DNA from: Aquimonas sp041395245
Lineage (GTDB): Bacteria > Pseudomonadota > Gammaproteobacteria > Xanthomonadales > Xanthomonadaceae
DNA: 64,000 nt
Direction: 5' to 3'
Assembly (NCBI GenBank): GCA_041395245.1
Contig: JAWLAY010000007.1
Location: 124,001 to 188,000 of the forward strand
A program made the translations under genes and the position numbers. Shown piece after piece: positions 24,834-34,411 of the stretch (positions are counted from its first letter, which is position 1; each line of letters begins with the position of its first letter). A model generated the notes under the pieces. That model was not told the DNA's origin. It ran no database searches and saw only the letters and a list, made by a program, of their open reading frames with translations.

Positions 24834-26684
24834 ATGCGTCAACGCGTGCAATTGAGGAACGCGATACAGGATGCGCAGCGATTTCGACGCCGGGCGGCAA
24901 TCGCGTTTGTGGCGGTGACGCTGGCGGTTCTGGCGCTGGCAGGGCGCTTTGCGTGGCTGCAGATCGTTCAACATGCGGAGTACGTCACCCGCGCAGACAG
25001 CAACCGGATTCGCACCTTGCCGATCGTTCCCGCGCGCGGCCTCATTTTTGATCGCAAGGGTCGCCTGCTGGCCGACAACGTTCCCGCCTATCGTCTGGAG
25101 CTGGTTCCCGAGGCGGTCGGCGATGTGGATGCGGCCATCCAGCGCCTGCGCGAGTTTCTGCCGCTCGACGAGGATGAGCTGGCGCGTTTTCAGAGTCAGC
25201 GCACGTCGCGGCGTCGCTTCCAGTCCTTGCCAGTGAAGTTTCGTCTGACCGAGGCAGAAGTGGCCGCCTTTGCGGTGCGTCGCCATCTGTTCCCCGGCAT
25301 GGAAGTCGTGCCCTATCTGACCCGGCGTTATCCCTACGGCGAGCTGCTGGCGCACGTGGTTGGCTATGTCGGACGCATCGACGAGGCCGACCTCGAGCGT
25401 CTGGATGCCGCGGCCTATCGAGGGGCGACGCACGTCGGCAAGTCCGGTATCGAGCGCTACTACGAAGAACGCCTGCACGGTCACGTCGGCAGTGAGCGGG
25501 TCGAGGTCAATGCGGAAGGACGCGTCCTGCGGGTGCTGGACCGCGAATTGGCGGTGTCGGGCGAGCACCTGTATCTGAGCATCGACATCGATCTGCAGCA
25601 GGCAATGGTCGAGGCGTTTGCGGGACAGTACGGCACGGCTGTGGCGATACAGCCCAGCACCGGCGAGGTGCTGGGAATGGTCAGCCTGCCCAGCTACGAT
25701 CCCAATCCCTTCGTCAACGGGATTGGTCGGCAAGCCTACGCAGATCTGCTGACAGCACCGGGTCGGCCGCTGTTCAATCGGGTGCTTCTGGGCGGCTATG
25801 AGCCGGGTTCGACCTTGAAGCCATTCATTGGTCTGGCTGGGCTGGAACTGGGCCTGCGTGCACCGCAGGACACGGTGTTCTCGAGCGGAGCTTTTCGATT
25901 GCCGGGCCAGGAGCGTGAGTACCGCGACTGGAAGGCGGGTGGCCACGGCACGGTCAACCTGCGTGAAGCCATCGCGCAGTCGGTCAATACGTACTTCTAC
26001 ACGCTCGCAATGGATCTCGGCATCGACCGCATGAGCGGCTACCTGCAGCGCTTCGGCTTTGGGGAGCCGACGGGCATCGATCTGCTGGGCGAGGCGGTGG
26101 GTATCCGTCCGACCCAGGCCTGGAAGCGCGCCACACGCAATCAGGCTTGGTATCCCGGCGAAACGGTCATTGCCGGTATCGGACAGGGTTTCTGGGTCGC
26201 GACACCACTGCAACTGGCGCAGGCCACCGCCACACTGGCGGCGGGCGGTGTGCGACACCCGCCGCATTTGCTACGGCAGACGCAATCCCGATTCGATGCC
26301 CCCATTCTCGATGCGCCTCAGCCACCGTTGGATGCGCCGGTGGTGAATCAGGTGCAGAACCTCCAGGCCGTGATCGAAGGCATGGTGGCCGTGGTGCATG
26401 GGCCCACCGGCTCAGCCCGCGAGATGGGCGTGGGTGCCGGCTATCTGATCGCCGGCAAGACCGGCACGGCGCAGCGCGTCAGTCGCATTGGTGATGAAGC
26501 GCGCGATCAGCGCACACTCACGCAGAACCAGCGCAATCAGGCCTTGTTCATTGCTTTCGCTCCGGCCGAGTCGCCGACCATCGCGCTGGCCTTGGTGATC
26601 GAAGGTGGCGGCTCTGGTTCGCGCGCCGCCGCGCCCGTGGCGCGACGCATTCTGGATGCCTGGCTGGAGCAGAAAGCACCATGA
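24834..26684 (+). CDS. mrdA: Penicillin-binding protein 2 (elongation transpeptidase)
   Basis: PBP2 cross-links peptidoglycan during elongation. The 616-residue protein has one N-terminal TM helix (about 25-45), a pedestal domain with the ARGLIFDRKGRLLADN motif, and a transpeptidase domain with nucleophile S326 in EPGSTLKPF, SVN (QSVNTYFY) and KTG (AGKTGTAQR). ATG at 24834 follows the mreD stop by a few bases, and the stop overlaps rodA by four bases. Confidence 0.97.
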   Translation: MRQRVQLRNAIQDAQRFRRRAAIAFVAVTLAVLALAGRFAWLQIVQHAEYVTRADSNRIRTLPIVPARGLIFDRKGRLLADNVPAYRLELVPEAVGDVDAAIQRLREFLPLDEDELARFQSQRTSRRRFQSLPVKFRLTEAEVAAFAVRRHLFPGMEVVPYLTRRYPYGELLAHVVGYVGRIDEADLERLDAAAYRGATHVGKSGIERYYEERLHGHVGSERVEVNAEGRVLRVLDRELAVSGEHLYLSIDIDLQQAMVEAFAGQYGTAVAIQPSTGEVLGMVSLPSYDPNPFVNGIGRQAYADLLTAPGRPLFNRVLLGGYEPGSTLKPFIGLAGLELGLRAPQDTVFSSGAFRLPGQEREYRDWKAGGHGTVNLREAIAQSVNTYFYTLAMDLGIDRMSGYLQRFGFGEPTGIDLLGEAVGIRPTQAWKRATRNQAWYPGETVIAGIGQGFWVATPLQLAQATATLAAGGVRHPPHLLRQTQSRFDAPILDAPQPPLDAPVVNQVQNLQAVIEGMVAVVHGPTGSAREMGVGAGYLIAGKTGTAQRVSRIGDEARDQRTLTQNQRNQALFIAFAPAESPTIALALVIEGGGSGSRAAAPVARRILDAWLEQKAP

Positions 26685-27790
26685 ATCTTGCCCTGCTAGC
26701 CCGACGCTGGATTCCACGCCTGTTGACGCCACGTATCGACGTGCCCTTGTTCGCCGCCTTGCTGGTGCTTGCCGCTGTGGGACTGATGACTTTGCACAGT
26801 GCCGCCGCCGGCGATACGGGTCTGTTGCAGGCGCAAGCCATGCGGTTTGGTTTCGGCTTCGCCGTGCTGTGGGTGATCTCGCGCATCCCACCGCAGCAAC
26901 TGCGCTTGTGGGCGCCTTGGTTGTTCGCGCTCAGCATTGCTCTGCTGCTGCTGGTGCCGTTTCTGGGAACTGGCCGCAGCGCGCGTTCCTGGCTCAATCT
27001 GGGTTTTTTCTATCTGCAACCTGCCGAGCTGTTGAAACTGGCGGTGCCCTTGTTGGTCGCCTCCTGGCTGCACAGTCAGGTGTTGCCGCCACGATTGGGT
27101 GCACTGCTGGTCAGTGCGGCCATCATCGGCTTGCCGACCGCCTTGATCGCCATTCAGCCTGATCTGGGGACGGCCTTGGTGGTCGCCGCCAGTGGCGCGT
27201 TCGTGGTCTTCTTCGCCGGAATCCAGTGGCGCTGGATCTTCGGCCTCGGCAGCGCCGCCCTCATTGCCGCACCACTTGCCTGGCCCTTTCTGCGCGAGTA
27301 TCACCGCAACCGTTTCATGACCTTCCTCAATCCGGAAGCCGATCCGCTGGGCGTCGGTTGGAACATCATCCAGTCGAAAATTGCGGTCGGCTCGGGAGGG
27401 CTGTTCGGCAAAGGCTGGGGACAGGGCACGCAATCGCGTCTTGATTTTCTGCCCGAACACACCACGGACTTCATCTTTTCGGTGTTCGCCGAAGAATTCG
27501 GCTGGGTCGGCGTGCTGGCAATGTTGGGTCTGTACCTGTTCATCATCGGTCGCAGCCTGTGGATCGTCGCGCAGGCGCGCGATACCTTCTCGCGCATCCT
27601 CGGTGGCTCGCTGGCCTTGACCTTCTTCGTCTTCGTGCTGATCAACGGTGGCATGGTCGCCGGGATGCTACCGGTGGTCGGTGTGCCGATGCCCCTGATG
27701 AGCTACGGCGGCACATCCGCCGTCTCGCTGCTGGCCAGTTTCGGCGTGCTGATGTCGATCCATTCGCATCGGCGATTCATGGGCGAGTGA
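26681..27790 (+). CDS. rodA: Rod shape SEDS glycosyltransferase RodA
   Basis: RodA polymerises lipid II into glycan strands with PBP2. The 369-residue protein has about ten TM helices and SEDS motifs including WLNLGFFYLQPAELLKLAVPL, FLNPEADPLGVGWNIIQSKIAVGSGGLFGKGWGQGTQS, FLPEHTTDFIFSVFAEEFGWVG and MPLMSYGGTSAVSLLASFG. ATGA overlaps the mrdA stop. It closes the elongasome operon. Confidence 0.97.
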   Translation: MNLALLARRWIPRLLTPRIDVPLFAALLVLAAVGLMTLHSAAAGDTGLLQAQAMRFGFGFAVLWVISRIPPQQLRLWAPWLFALSIALLLLVPFLGTGRSARSWLNLGFFYLQPAELLKLAVPLLVASWLHSQVLPPRLGALLVSAAIIGLPTALIAIQPDLGTALVVAASGAFVVFFAGIQWRWIFGLGSAALIAAPLAWPFLREYHRNRFMTFLNPEADPLGVGWNIIQSKIAVGSGGLFGKGWGQGTQSRLDFLPEHTTDFIFSVFAEEFGWVGVLAMLGLYLFIIGRSLWIVAQARDTFSRILGGSLALTFFVFVLINGGMVAGMLPVVGVPMPLMSYGGTSAVSLLASFGVLMSIHSHRRFMGE

Positions 27791-28060
27791 TCATTGCGTG
27801 TTGCCTTCGAAGCCGTCCGCGAAAATGGCTTCGCCCAAGGCGCAATCCACCAGCGCTGCCTTCAACTGGAAGCGTGCTTGTTCGTTGGCAGCGGGTCGTA
27901 GGCTGCTGGTGGCACGCACGCTGAAACGTCCAGCCTCGTCGTTTGACCGTGCGGTGAGTTCAGGCTGGCGCACCCCGAAGCGATGGGCTTCGTCGGCGTG
28001 GACCACGCCCATCAACGCACTCCCCATGATGGTAACCCGCAGAATGGTAGGAAGGCTCAC
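27791..28060 (-). CDS. Small secreted protein with C-terminal FADGFE motif
   Basis: An 89-residue protein with a signal peptide (MSLPTILRVTIMGSALMGVVHA) and a short polar body, ending ALGEAIFADGFEGNTQ. The IFADGFE tail resembles tails of two other secreted proteins in the window (VFVDDFE at about 37.97 kb, LFADGFD at about 44.3 kb). It overlaps the upstream secreted protein gene by four bases (ATGA). Family not recognised. Confidence 0.6.
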   Translation of the reverse strand: MSLPTILRVTIMGSALMGVVHADEAHRFGVRQPELTARSNDEAGRFSVRATSSLRPAANEQARFQLKAALVDCALGEAIFADGFEGNTQ

Positions 28061-29316
28061 GGGGTGAAGCCTTCAGGAAGGGTGTAGCGAACGCGAACCT
28101 TCGCGATGGTGCATTCGGTGGAAGCGACTTCCACGCGCACCAATACGGCGCTGCCGACAAGTAGGTCTTCGGCGTCAATGGTGGTGGTTCGGCTGGCCAG
28201 ATTGGTGGTGTCGGTACGCGCATTGACGTTCACCAGCTCAAATATCGGGGGTGACAGACCCGGACCGTAAAACAACTTGGCACGACAGGTTTGCGTGTCC
28301 GTGTTGGTCGCGATGATTTCCAGTCCAACGATGTTGGCGTTGTCGGAAATTTGCACGCTGTGATGTGCGATGCAGGTGCCCGCGCCGAAGTTGTCGTTCT
28401 TGCGAATTCCCGCTGTTGTGGCGAGGCAGTTGGTGTCCTTGGTCTCGCTGAAGCCGCCGCCAGGCAGGGTGATTTCATGGATGCTGCGTCCACTGAACTT
28501 GATGCGACCACTGGTGCGGATGTCACCGCTGACATCGAGCGCTTCGCTGGGAATCATGCCCACACCAACGCGCGAGGGTGCGTCGCGCAGAATGATCAAA
28601 TGATCCGTGTCATCGGCTACCAAATTGGACGTTGCGGTGTGGCCACCGAGGGCAAGTCGATTGCTTTGGCCGTCGAAGCGGATATAGCCGCCGCGCGCCG
28701 TGTTGGAGGTCGCGGTTTCGACGAATCGGATCCGCCCGGACTCCACCTGATCGGCGACTTCACCGGCGAAATGCAGAGTCGGACCGTTGTCGAAGTCGTC
28801 CGGACCGCGCACCGTCAACGCATCTCGCGGTGTGCTCGTGTTGATGCCGACGCCTGCGGTCGAGCGAAGTACCAACGCGGCACCATCGTTGGTGCCGAGA
28901 AAGTTGAGATTGGGGTTGATGCCACTGTCGCCACTGGTGCTCCAGCATTGTCCGGCGGTCGGTGCCAGGCTGGCTTTTTGCCGATCTGGCAGGGACGCAA
29001 ACGCGCCGTCACTATCGGCGTCCCGTATCGCCAGTTCCACCCAGGCGCTGTCGTAGCCGACGAGTTGCTTGCCGAAATCCGGCTCCAGTAAGAACAAGCC
29101 GTCTTCGATCAGTACGTTCTCGTAAACCACCGCTTCGGCGATGCGCCGGGGACTGTCCGCATCGGTAAATGGCGTGAGCTGCAAATCGTAGCGACCATTC
29201 GCGGGCAGGCCGCGGTCCAGCAATTCGCCCTGATAGCGCAGGCTCACCGCCTGGGTGGACGAGGCGCAGCACAGACCGAGAATGAGCAGCGTGACGGCAG
29301 TCGGATAGCGAGACAT
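28057..29316 (-). CDS. Secreted protein with tail-fibre/cell-surface-like repeats
   Basis: A 419-residue exported protein: signal peptide MSRYPTAVTLLILGLCCASSTQA, then a carbohydrate/coat-like region (YQGELLDRGLPANGRYDLQLTPF). Next comes a middle with segments of the type NLNFLGTNDGAALVLRSTAGVGINTSTP...ALTVRGPDDF and RVGVGMIPSEALDVSGDI, as seen in phage tail-fibre-like and other bacterial surface proteins. The C-terminal about 130 residues are a unique beta-rich domain with four cysteines. It lacks the FADGFE tail, but the small partner it overlaps has it. Function unknown. Confidence 0.7.
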   Translation of the reverse strand: MSRYPTAVTLLILGLCCASSTQAVSLRYQGELLDRGLPANGRYDLQLTPFTDADSPRRIAEAVVYENVLIEDGLFLLEPDFGKQLVGYDSAWVELAIRDADSDGAFASLPDRQKASLAPTAGQCWSTSGDSGINPNLNFLGTNDGAALVLRSTAGVGINTSTPRDALTVRGPDDFDNGPTLHFAGEVADQVESGRIRFVETATSNTARGGYIRFDGQSNRLALGGHTATSNLVADDTDHLIILRDAPSRVGVGMIPSEALDVSGDIRTSGRIKFSGRSIHEITLPGGGFSETKDTNCLATTAGIRKNDNFGAGTCIAHHSVQISDNANIVGLEIIATNTDTQTCRAKLFYGPGLSPPIFELVNVNARTDTTNLASRTTTIDAEDLLVGSAVLVRVEVASTECTIAKVRVRYTLPEGFTP

Positions 29317-29451
29317 GTGGCAGCTCCTGGGTGACCTGTCGTGGAGAACCCGAGATTACGCGCTGTCCCGCCAACATTGCATGGGTGGAAACTGCAACAT
29401 GCCGTCGCTTCTGCGGCACCATAGCGGGGCTGCCCCACTCGGAAGCTTTCC

Positions 29452-31665
29452 ATGTCCCGTTTTGCTCTGGTGCTTTGTCTGATGATGTCGAATCTGTTCG
29501 CTGCCACGCCCGGTGGTCTGACGCTGGAAGCGCTGACCGGTGATCAACCCCTTTCCGGCCCCACGCTGATGCAGCCGAAGATCGCGCCGGATGGGCGGCG
29601 GGTGACCTTTCTGCGCGGGCGCGATGACGACCGCTACCAGATGGATCTGTGGGAGTACCACGTCGCGTCCGGTCAAACGCGATTGCTGGTCGATTCCAAA
29701 CGCTTGCTGCCCGATGAAGTGCTGTCGGACGAGGAAAAGGCGCGCCGCGAGCGCCAGCGCATCGCCGCGATGTCGGGCATTGTCGAGTATCACTGGGCGC
29801 CGGATGGACGGCGTTTGCTGTTCCCGCTGGGTGGCGAGCTGTATCTCTATGACATCGAAGCCGAGCCTGCAAAGGCGGTGCGTCAACTGACCCACGGTGA
29901 GGGTTTCGCCACCGATCCGAAGGTGTCGCCGAAAGGTGGCTTCGTCAGTTTCGTGCGGGATCGCAATCTGTGGGTCATCGACCTGGCCAGCGGGGAGCAG
30001 ACCGCGTTGACGACCGATGGCAGCGACACCATCGGTAATGGCGTGGCGGAGTTTGTCGCCGACGAGGAAATGGACCGCCACACCGGCTACTGGTGGGCAC
30101 CGGACGACAGCGCCATTGCTTACGCGCGGATCGACGAATCGCCGGTGCCGGTGCGTGAGCGGTTCGAGATTTACGCCGACCGTACGGCGGTGATTGCGCA
30201 GCGTTATCCCGCCGCCGGCGAGCCGAATGTGCGGGTCAGTCTGCAGGTGGTCTCGCCGAAGGCCACGGCACGCAAGACGATCGATCTCGGCGCAGAGACC
30301 GACATCTATCTGGCCCGTGTGGACTGGATCAATGCCGATACGCTGAGCTTTCAGATCCAGACGCGCGACCAGCAGCGGCTGGATCTGCGACGTGCCGATC
30401 TCGGCAGTCTGAAATCGGAAACCGTCCTCAGCGAAACCAGTGCGACCTGGGTGCCGCTGCACAACAATCTGCAGGTACTTGCCGACGGTAAACGCTTTTT
30501 GTGGACCTCCGAGCGCAGCGGCTTTGCGCACCTCTATCTCGGCCGATTCGACCAGCCAGGCTTGACGCCGCTGACCGAGGGCGACTGGATGGTGGAAGAT
30601 CTGCTCGGTGTCGATGAAGACGCGGGGGCGGTGTACTTCAGTGCCACGCGCGACTCGGCGCTGGAACGACACGCCTACGCGGTCTCGCTGGCGGGCGGCG
30701 ATCCACGCCGCTTGACCCAGCCCGCAGGCTGGCATGACGTGCGTTTTGCCGACAACGCCAGCGTCTACGTCGATGCCTGGTCGAGCCCGCAGACCCCGCC
30801 GCAACTGGAACTGTATCGTGCCAATGGCGAACGTCTAGCGGTGCTGCTGCATAACGATCTCGACGATCCCCAGCATCCCTATGCGCCGTTTCGTGCCGCG
30901 CATCGGCCCATCGAGTTCGGAACCCTGAAAGCCGCCGACGGCGTTACCGAACTGCACTACAGCCTGTTGAAGCCTGCCGACTTCGACCCCGCCAAACGCT
31001 ATCCGGTGGTCGTGCTCGTCTATGGCGGCCCGGCGGCGCAAACCGTGAAGCGCGTCTGGGCGCCGGACTTCAATCAATACCTCGCCCAGCAAGGTTACGT
31101 GGTCTTCTCGCTCGACAATCGCGGCACGCCGCGACGCGGTGCGGCATTTGGCGGCGCCTTGTATGGCCGTCAGGGCACGGTGGAAGTCGAAGACCAGCAC
31201 GCGGGCGTCGCCTTCCTGCGGGCGCAGCCCTGGGTCGACGCCGGGCGTATTGGCGTCTACGGCTGGTCGAATGGCGGCTACATGAGTTTGATGTTGCTGG
31301 CCAGAAACGGCGACGACTACGCCTGCGCTGCCGCCGGTGCGCCGGTCACCGACTGGGCGCTGTATGACACCCACTACACCGAACGCTACATGGGCCTGCC
31401 GCAAGCCAATCCCGAGGGCTATCGTCAGGCGTCGGTGTTCACCCATCTGGATGGGTTGACCAAGCCGCTATTGCTGCTGCACGGCATGGCCGACGACAAC
31501 GTGCTGTTCTCCAACAGCACCCGCCTGATGTCCGCCCTGCAGCAACGTGGTCAGCCCTTCGAACTGATGACCTATCCCGGTGCCAAGCACGGGCTGCAGA
31601 AGAAAGACGCCTTGCACCGCTACCGGCTGACCGAGAACTTTTTTGCGCGGTGTTTGGGGGAGTGA
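29452..31665 (+). CDS. Dipeptidyl-peptidase IV-like serine peptidase (family S9)
   Basis: The enzyme should cleave Xaa-Pro/Ala dipeptides from peptide N-termini in the periplasm. The 737-residue protein has a signal peptide (about 1-18), an eight-bladed propeller with a double-glutamate motif (FVADEEMDRHTGYWWAPDD) that binds the free N-terminus in DPP IV, and an alpha/beta-hydrolase domain. Catalytic residues are S606 in GWSNGGY (commonly GWSYGGY), an Asp about 682 (MADDNVLFSNS) and H713 (GAKHGLQ). It stands alone, divergent from the secreted-protein pair. Confidence 0.93.
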   Translation: MSRFALVLCLMMSNLFAATPGGLTLEALTGDQPLSGPTLMQPKIAPDGRRVTFLRGRDDDRYQMDLWEYHVASGQTRLLVDSKRLLPDEVLSDEEKARRERQRIAAMSGIVEYHWAPDGRRLLFPLGGELYLYDIEAEPAKAVRQLTHGEGFATDPKVSPKGGFVSFVRDRNLWVIDLASGEQTALTTDGSDTIGNGVAEFVADEEMDRHTGYWWAPDDSAIAYARIDESPVPVRERFEIYADRTAVIAQRYPAAGEPNVRVSLQVVSPKATARKTIDLGAETDIYLARVDWINADTLSFQIQTRDQQRLDLRRADLGSLKSETVLSETSATWVPLHNNLQVLADGKRFLWTSERSGFAHLYLGRFDQPGLTPLTEGDWMVEDLLGVDEDAGAVYFSATRDSALERHAYAVSLAGGDPRRLTQPAGWHDVRFADNASVYVDAWSSPQTPPQLELYRANGERLAVLLHNDLDDPQHPYAPFRAAHRPIEFGTLKAADGVTELHYSLLKPADFDPAKRYPVVVLVYGGPAAQTVKRVWAPDFNQYLAQQGYVVFSLDNRGTPRRGAAFGGALYGRQGTVEVEDQHAGVAFLRAQPWVDAGRIGVYGWSNGGYMSLMLLARNGDDYACAAAGAPVTDWALYDTHYTERYMGLPQANPEGYRQASVFTHLDGLTKPLLLLHGMADDNVLFSNSTRLMSALQQRGQPFELMTYPGAKHGLQKKDALHRYRLTENFFARCLGE

Positions 31666-31735
31666 GTCGATAGTCGGCAGTCGGCTTCGGGCGGGGCATG
31701 CATCGTCATGACGTCTGGATTTCCGTTTGGCATTG

Positions 31736-31763
31736 TGTCCAGAAATGGACTACTCTCTGGACA
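31736..31763 (+). promoter_or_regulatory. Palindromic operator candidate of the Xre/RES operon
   Basis: TGTCCAGA (31736-31743) and its exact reverse complement TCTGGACA (31756-31763) are centred 20 bases apart, two helical turns, and end 22 bases before the antitoxin ATG. An extra TGGAC half-site lies between them. Autorepression by the antitoxin or toxin-antitoxin complex is the likely role. Confidence 0.6.
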
Positions 31764-31785
31764 TAAGTAGACGGAGGATCCTGCC

Positions 31786-32316
31786 ATGTCTGTGCGAACC
31801 AAAGCCCGCCAAGCTGAAGGCAGCAAGCGACAGTCCGGCGTGGCCGAAGCGGCGCCCCTGACCCGGATGCCCCTGCGGGCGCAGACCTTCCGTGCGCTGC
31901 TGCGCAATGCACCGCTGGCCGAGCGTGTCGCCATCGAGCGTGAGGGCGTACCGTTTCAGGTGGTGCAGGGCCTCATTGATGGCATCGGCGTCAGCAGCGG
32001 CGATTTTCAGCGCTACGTGCGCATGCCCAAGGCAACCTTCTCCAAGAAGATGAAGGAAAAGGCGCTGTTCTCCGGTACGCCCGGGCAGTCGGTGGTCGGC
32101 TTGCTGGAGTTGATCAACAAGGTGGAAGACATGCTGCTGGCCGAGCAGGGCGACGCGCTGACCGGATTCGATGTGGAAAAGTGGGTCGGTCAGTGGATTC
32201 AGCGTCCCCAGCCCGCGCTGGGCGGCATGGCACCCGCCGACCTGCTGGATACGCCAAGCGGGCGCGAGTCGGTGATGCGTGTGCTGGGAGCGATCCAGAG
32301 CGGTGCCTATCAGTGA
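31786..32316 (+). CDS. Xre/MbcA/ParS-type antitoxin (DUF2384)
   Basis: A 176-residue protein: basic N-terminal tail, an Xre-like helical region (about 50-105, including VVQGLIDGIGVSSGDFQRYVRMPKATFSKKMK) and a DUF2384 domain (about 105-176) with the typical LDTPSGRESVMRVLGAIQSGAYQ ending that inserts into the toxin active site in MbcA/ParS systems. ATG at 31786 follows GGAGGATCCTGCC. It overlaps the RES gene by four bases (GTGA), a hallmark of coupled toxin-antitoxin expression. Confidence 0.92.
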   Translation: MSVRTKARQAEGSKRQSGVAEAAPLTRMPLRAQTFRALLRNAPLAERVAIEREGVPFQVVQGLIDGIGVSSGDFQRYVRMPKATFSKKMKEKALFSGTPGQSVVGLLELINKVEDMLLAEQGDALTGFDVEKWVGQWIQRPQPALGGMAPADLLDTPSGRESVMRVLGAIQSGAYQ

Positions 32317-32807
32317 GGCTGTTGCGGATCGGCTCCACCGGGCCAGGTTGGTCACCGGAGGACCTGAGTGGTGTCGGTGCGGCAATGTCGCCGGGTCGTT
32401 GGAACCGGGTTGGTGAGCGGGTCGTCTATGCCGCCCCGACCTTGGCGATGGCGGTACTGGAAACCGCCGCGCACATCGATGACGGCGGCTTGCCCTTGAA
32501 CCGGTACGTGATTGGGATTGAAGTTCCCGAAAAGGTCTGGGATGCCCGAAGACGCGTTCAAGTCGACGAGTTGCCGGCAGGCTGGGACGCGATTCCGTAT
32601 GGCCTGCCCTCTGTCGCGATGGGTTCCGCCTGGTATCGCGAAGGTGCGACCGCACTCATCGAACTGCCTTCCGTGATCGTGCCCGAAGAGAGCATTGTCC
32701 TGATCAATGCGGAGCACGCCGACACGGTCGACATGCGCGCCAGCGTGTTACGGAAGTTCCAGTACAACGCGCTGTTCCGGCGCAGCGAACTGGCGGCGCG
32801 CCGCTGA
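32313..32807 (+). CDS. RES-domain toxin
   Basis: RES toxins degrade or phosphorolyse NAD. The 164-residue product shows the family residues: R29 in PGRWN, Y39 in VVYAAPTLAMAVLE, E50 in LETAAH, and a C-terminal NAEHADTVDM...FQYNALFR segment. GTG at 32313 overlaps the antitoxin stop; a longer open frame upstream lies inside the antitoxin gene and is not family-like. Confidence 0.92.
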   Translation: MRLLRIGSTGPGWSPEDLSGVGAAMSPGRWNRVGERVVYAAPTLAMAVLETAAHIDDGGLPLNRYVIGIEVPEKVWDARRRVQVDELPAGWDAIPYGLPSVAMGSAWYREGATALIELPSVIVPEESIVLINAEHADTVDMRASVLRKFQYNALFRRSELAARR

Positions 32808-32900
32808 CTCGGCCTGCCGATCCGCTCGCGTCATGCGTTTGTCGGGTCGCTGTGGTGCAATGCGCGGTCTAATTTTCTTCTGCCGTGTTCGCACATCACC

Positions 32901-34289
32901 ATGAACCATCATCCCGACCTCGCTCGCCGTCATTTCGTTGGTTTGTCCGCAGCGGGGCTTGCTGCTTTGGGCCTGTCGCCCTTCGGTCGGTTGCTGGCCC
33001 AGGCGGGTTTGCCTGCGGGGCGTATCGCGGGTTTCGGGCCCTTGGCGCCGGTGGCGGATGCCACGACCGGTCTGCCTTTGCTGATGCTGCCTAAAGGGTT
33101 TACCTATCGCAGTTTCGGTTGGGTCACGACGCCGATGAGCGATGGTCGTCCGACGCCGTCCAATCACGATGGCATGGGCGTTGTGCATGCCGAAGGGGCG
33201 CGGCTGACCTTGATCCGCAACCACGAGTGTCCGGGCGAGCGCGGCACGTTTGCGGCGGCGTCGATGACCTACGATCCTGACGTCAATGGCGGCACCACGA
33301 CCTTGCTGTTCGATGCCGACAAGGGCGAGCTGCTGGAATCGCGTGCGTCCCTGTCCGGCACGCTGCGCAACTGTTCGGGTGGTATCACACCTTGGCGTAG
33401 TTGGTTGTCCAGTGAGGAAGCGGTGGTCAATCCCGGGCGTGCGGTGGTTGATGAGCGCGTAGTGGATCTCAAGCATGCGCACGGGTTTGTCTTCGAGGTG
33501 CCCTTCAATGGCCCATCGCGTGCCGAACCTCTGGTTGCGATGGGGCAGCGTCTGCATGAGGCCGCGGTCGTGCATCCCGGAAGCGGCGACGTGTTCATGA
33601 CCGAAGATGCCGAACCGGCAGCGGGTTTCTATCGCTTCGTTCCCAAGGTCAAGGGCGAGCTGCACCGCGGTGGCACCTTGTGGATGTTGAAAGCCGAAGA
33701 CGCACCCGATTTGCGACGCGGTCATCGCACCGGTGATCGCTTCCGGGTCAGCTGGGTTCCGGTCGCCAATCCCGAGCAGGGCATCGGTCCGGAAGGACGG
33801 CGCGATGGCAACGTGCAGCAGGGCATTGCCGAAGGTGGCAGTCGTTTCATCCGTCTGGAAGGCTGTTACGCCGAGGACGATGTCGTCTATTTCACCTCCA
33901 CCAGCGGCGGTGATGCGGGTTGCGGCCAGGTTTGGGCCTACCACGCCAAGGACGCTGTGCTGCAACTGGTATTCGAGTCGCCCGCGCAAGAGACGCTGTA
34001 TTACCCGGACAACCTCGCCATGTCGCCACGCGGCGGTCTGGTGCTTTGTCAGGACAGCTACCGCAAGGAGGCGCAGTCCCTGTTTGGACTGACGCCGCAA
34101 GGCGAGGTGTTCGAGTTCGCCCGCAACAACGGCCAGTACGACAACTTCCATGGTCTGACCGGCGACTACACCAGCAGCGAATTCGCCGGTGCCTGCTTTT
34201 CACCGGACGGGCGCTGGCTGTTCGTGAACGTCTACAACCCTGGCTTCACGGTGGCGATTACCGGGCCGTGGAAGCAAGGGCTGTTGTAA
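32901..34289 (+). CDS. PhoX-family (DUF839) exported phosphatase
   Basis: The 462-residue protein opens with a twin-arginine-type signal (ARRHFVGLSAAGLAALGL; RR at about 9-10) and carries the DUF839/PhoX propeller pattern: PSNHDGMGVVHAEGARLTLIRNHE, NCSGGITPWRSWLSSEE, FMTEDAEPAAGFYRFVPK, YYPDNLAMSPRGGLVLCQDS and GACFSPDGRWLFVNV. PhoX enzymes are calcium/iron alkaline phosphatases exported folded by Tat. No Pho box is evident upstream. It stands alone. Confidence 0.88.
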   Translation: MNHHPDLARRHFVGLSAAGLAALGLSPFGRLLAQAGLPAGRIAGFGPLAPVADATTGLPLLMLPKGFTYRSFGWVTTPMSDGRPTPSNHDGMGVVHAEGARLTLIRNHECPGERGTFAAASMTYDPDVNGGTTTLLFDADKGELLESRASLSGTLRNCSGGITPWRSWLSSEEAVVNPGRAVVDERVVDLKHAHGFVFEVPFNGPSRAEPLVAMGQRLHEAAVVHPGSGDVFMTEDAEPAAGFYRFVPKVKGELHRGGTLWMLKAEDAPDLRRGHRTGDRFRVSWVPVANPEQGIGPEGRRDGNVQQGIAEGGSRFIRLEGCYAEDDVVYFTSTSGGDAGCGQVWAYHAKDAVLQLVFESPAQETLYYPDNLAMSPRGGLVLCQDSYRKEAQSLFGLTPQGEVFEFARNNGQYDNFHGLTGDYTSSEFAGACFSPDGRWLFVNVYNPGFTVAITGPWKQGLL

Positions 34290-34411
34290 CGCGACAGTCT
34301 GTTCCAGTCGAACGGCCCGGGAATGCCAGCGACTTGACCAGGTGCGGTGGGCAAGTTGACATGCTTCGCCGAAGGAATGCCCCCCGTTGGTGGACCACAA
34401 GTCCGTGGTGG
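34290..34411. other. Intergenic DNA before repeat copy 1
   Basis: 122 bases between phoX-like gene and the structured element. There is a short inverted segment around GGTGGACCAC/GTGGTGG (34389-34411), no frame with a ribosome site and no other recognisable signal. The 166 bases after the element (34581-34746) also hold no gene apart from the GGAG site of the rhomboid gene. Confidence 0.4.

Noticed and set aside
27791..29316. Prophage tail-fibre remnant
   Set aside because: Both proteins have signal peptides and no phage genes flank them; the repeats are also common in secreted bacterial proteins.
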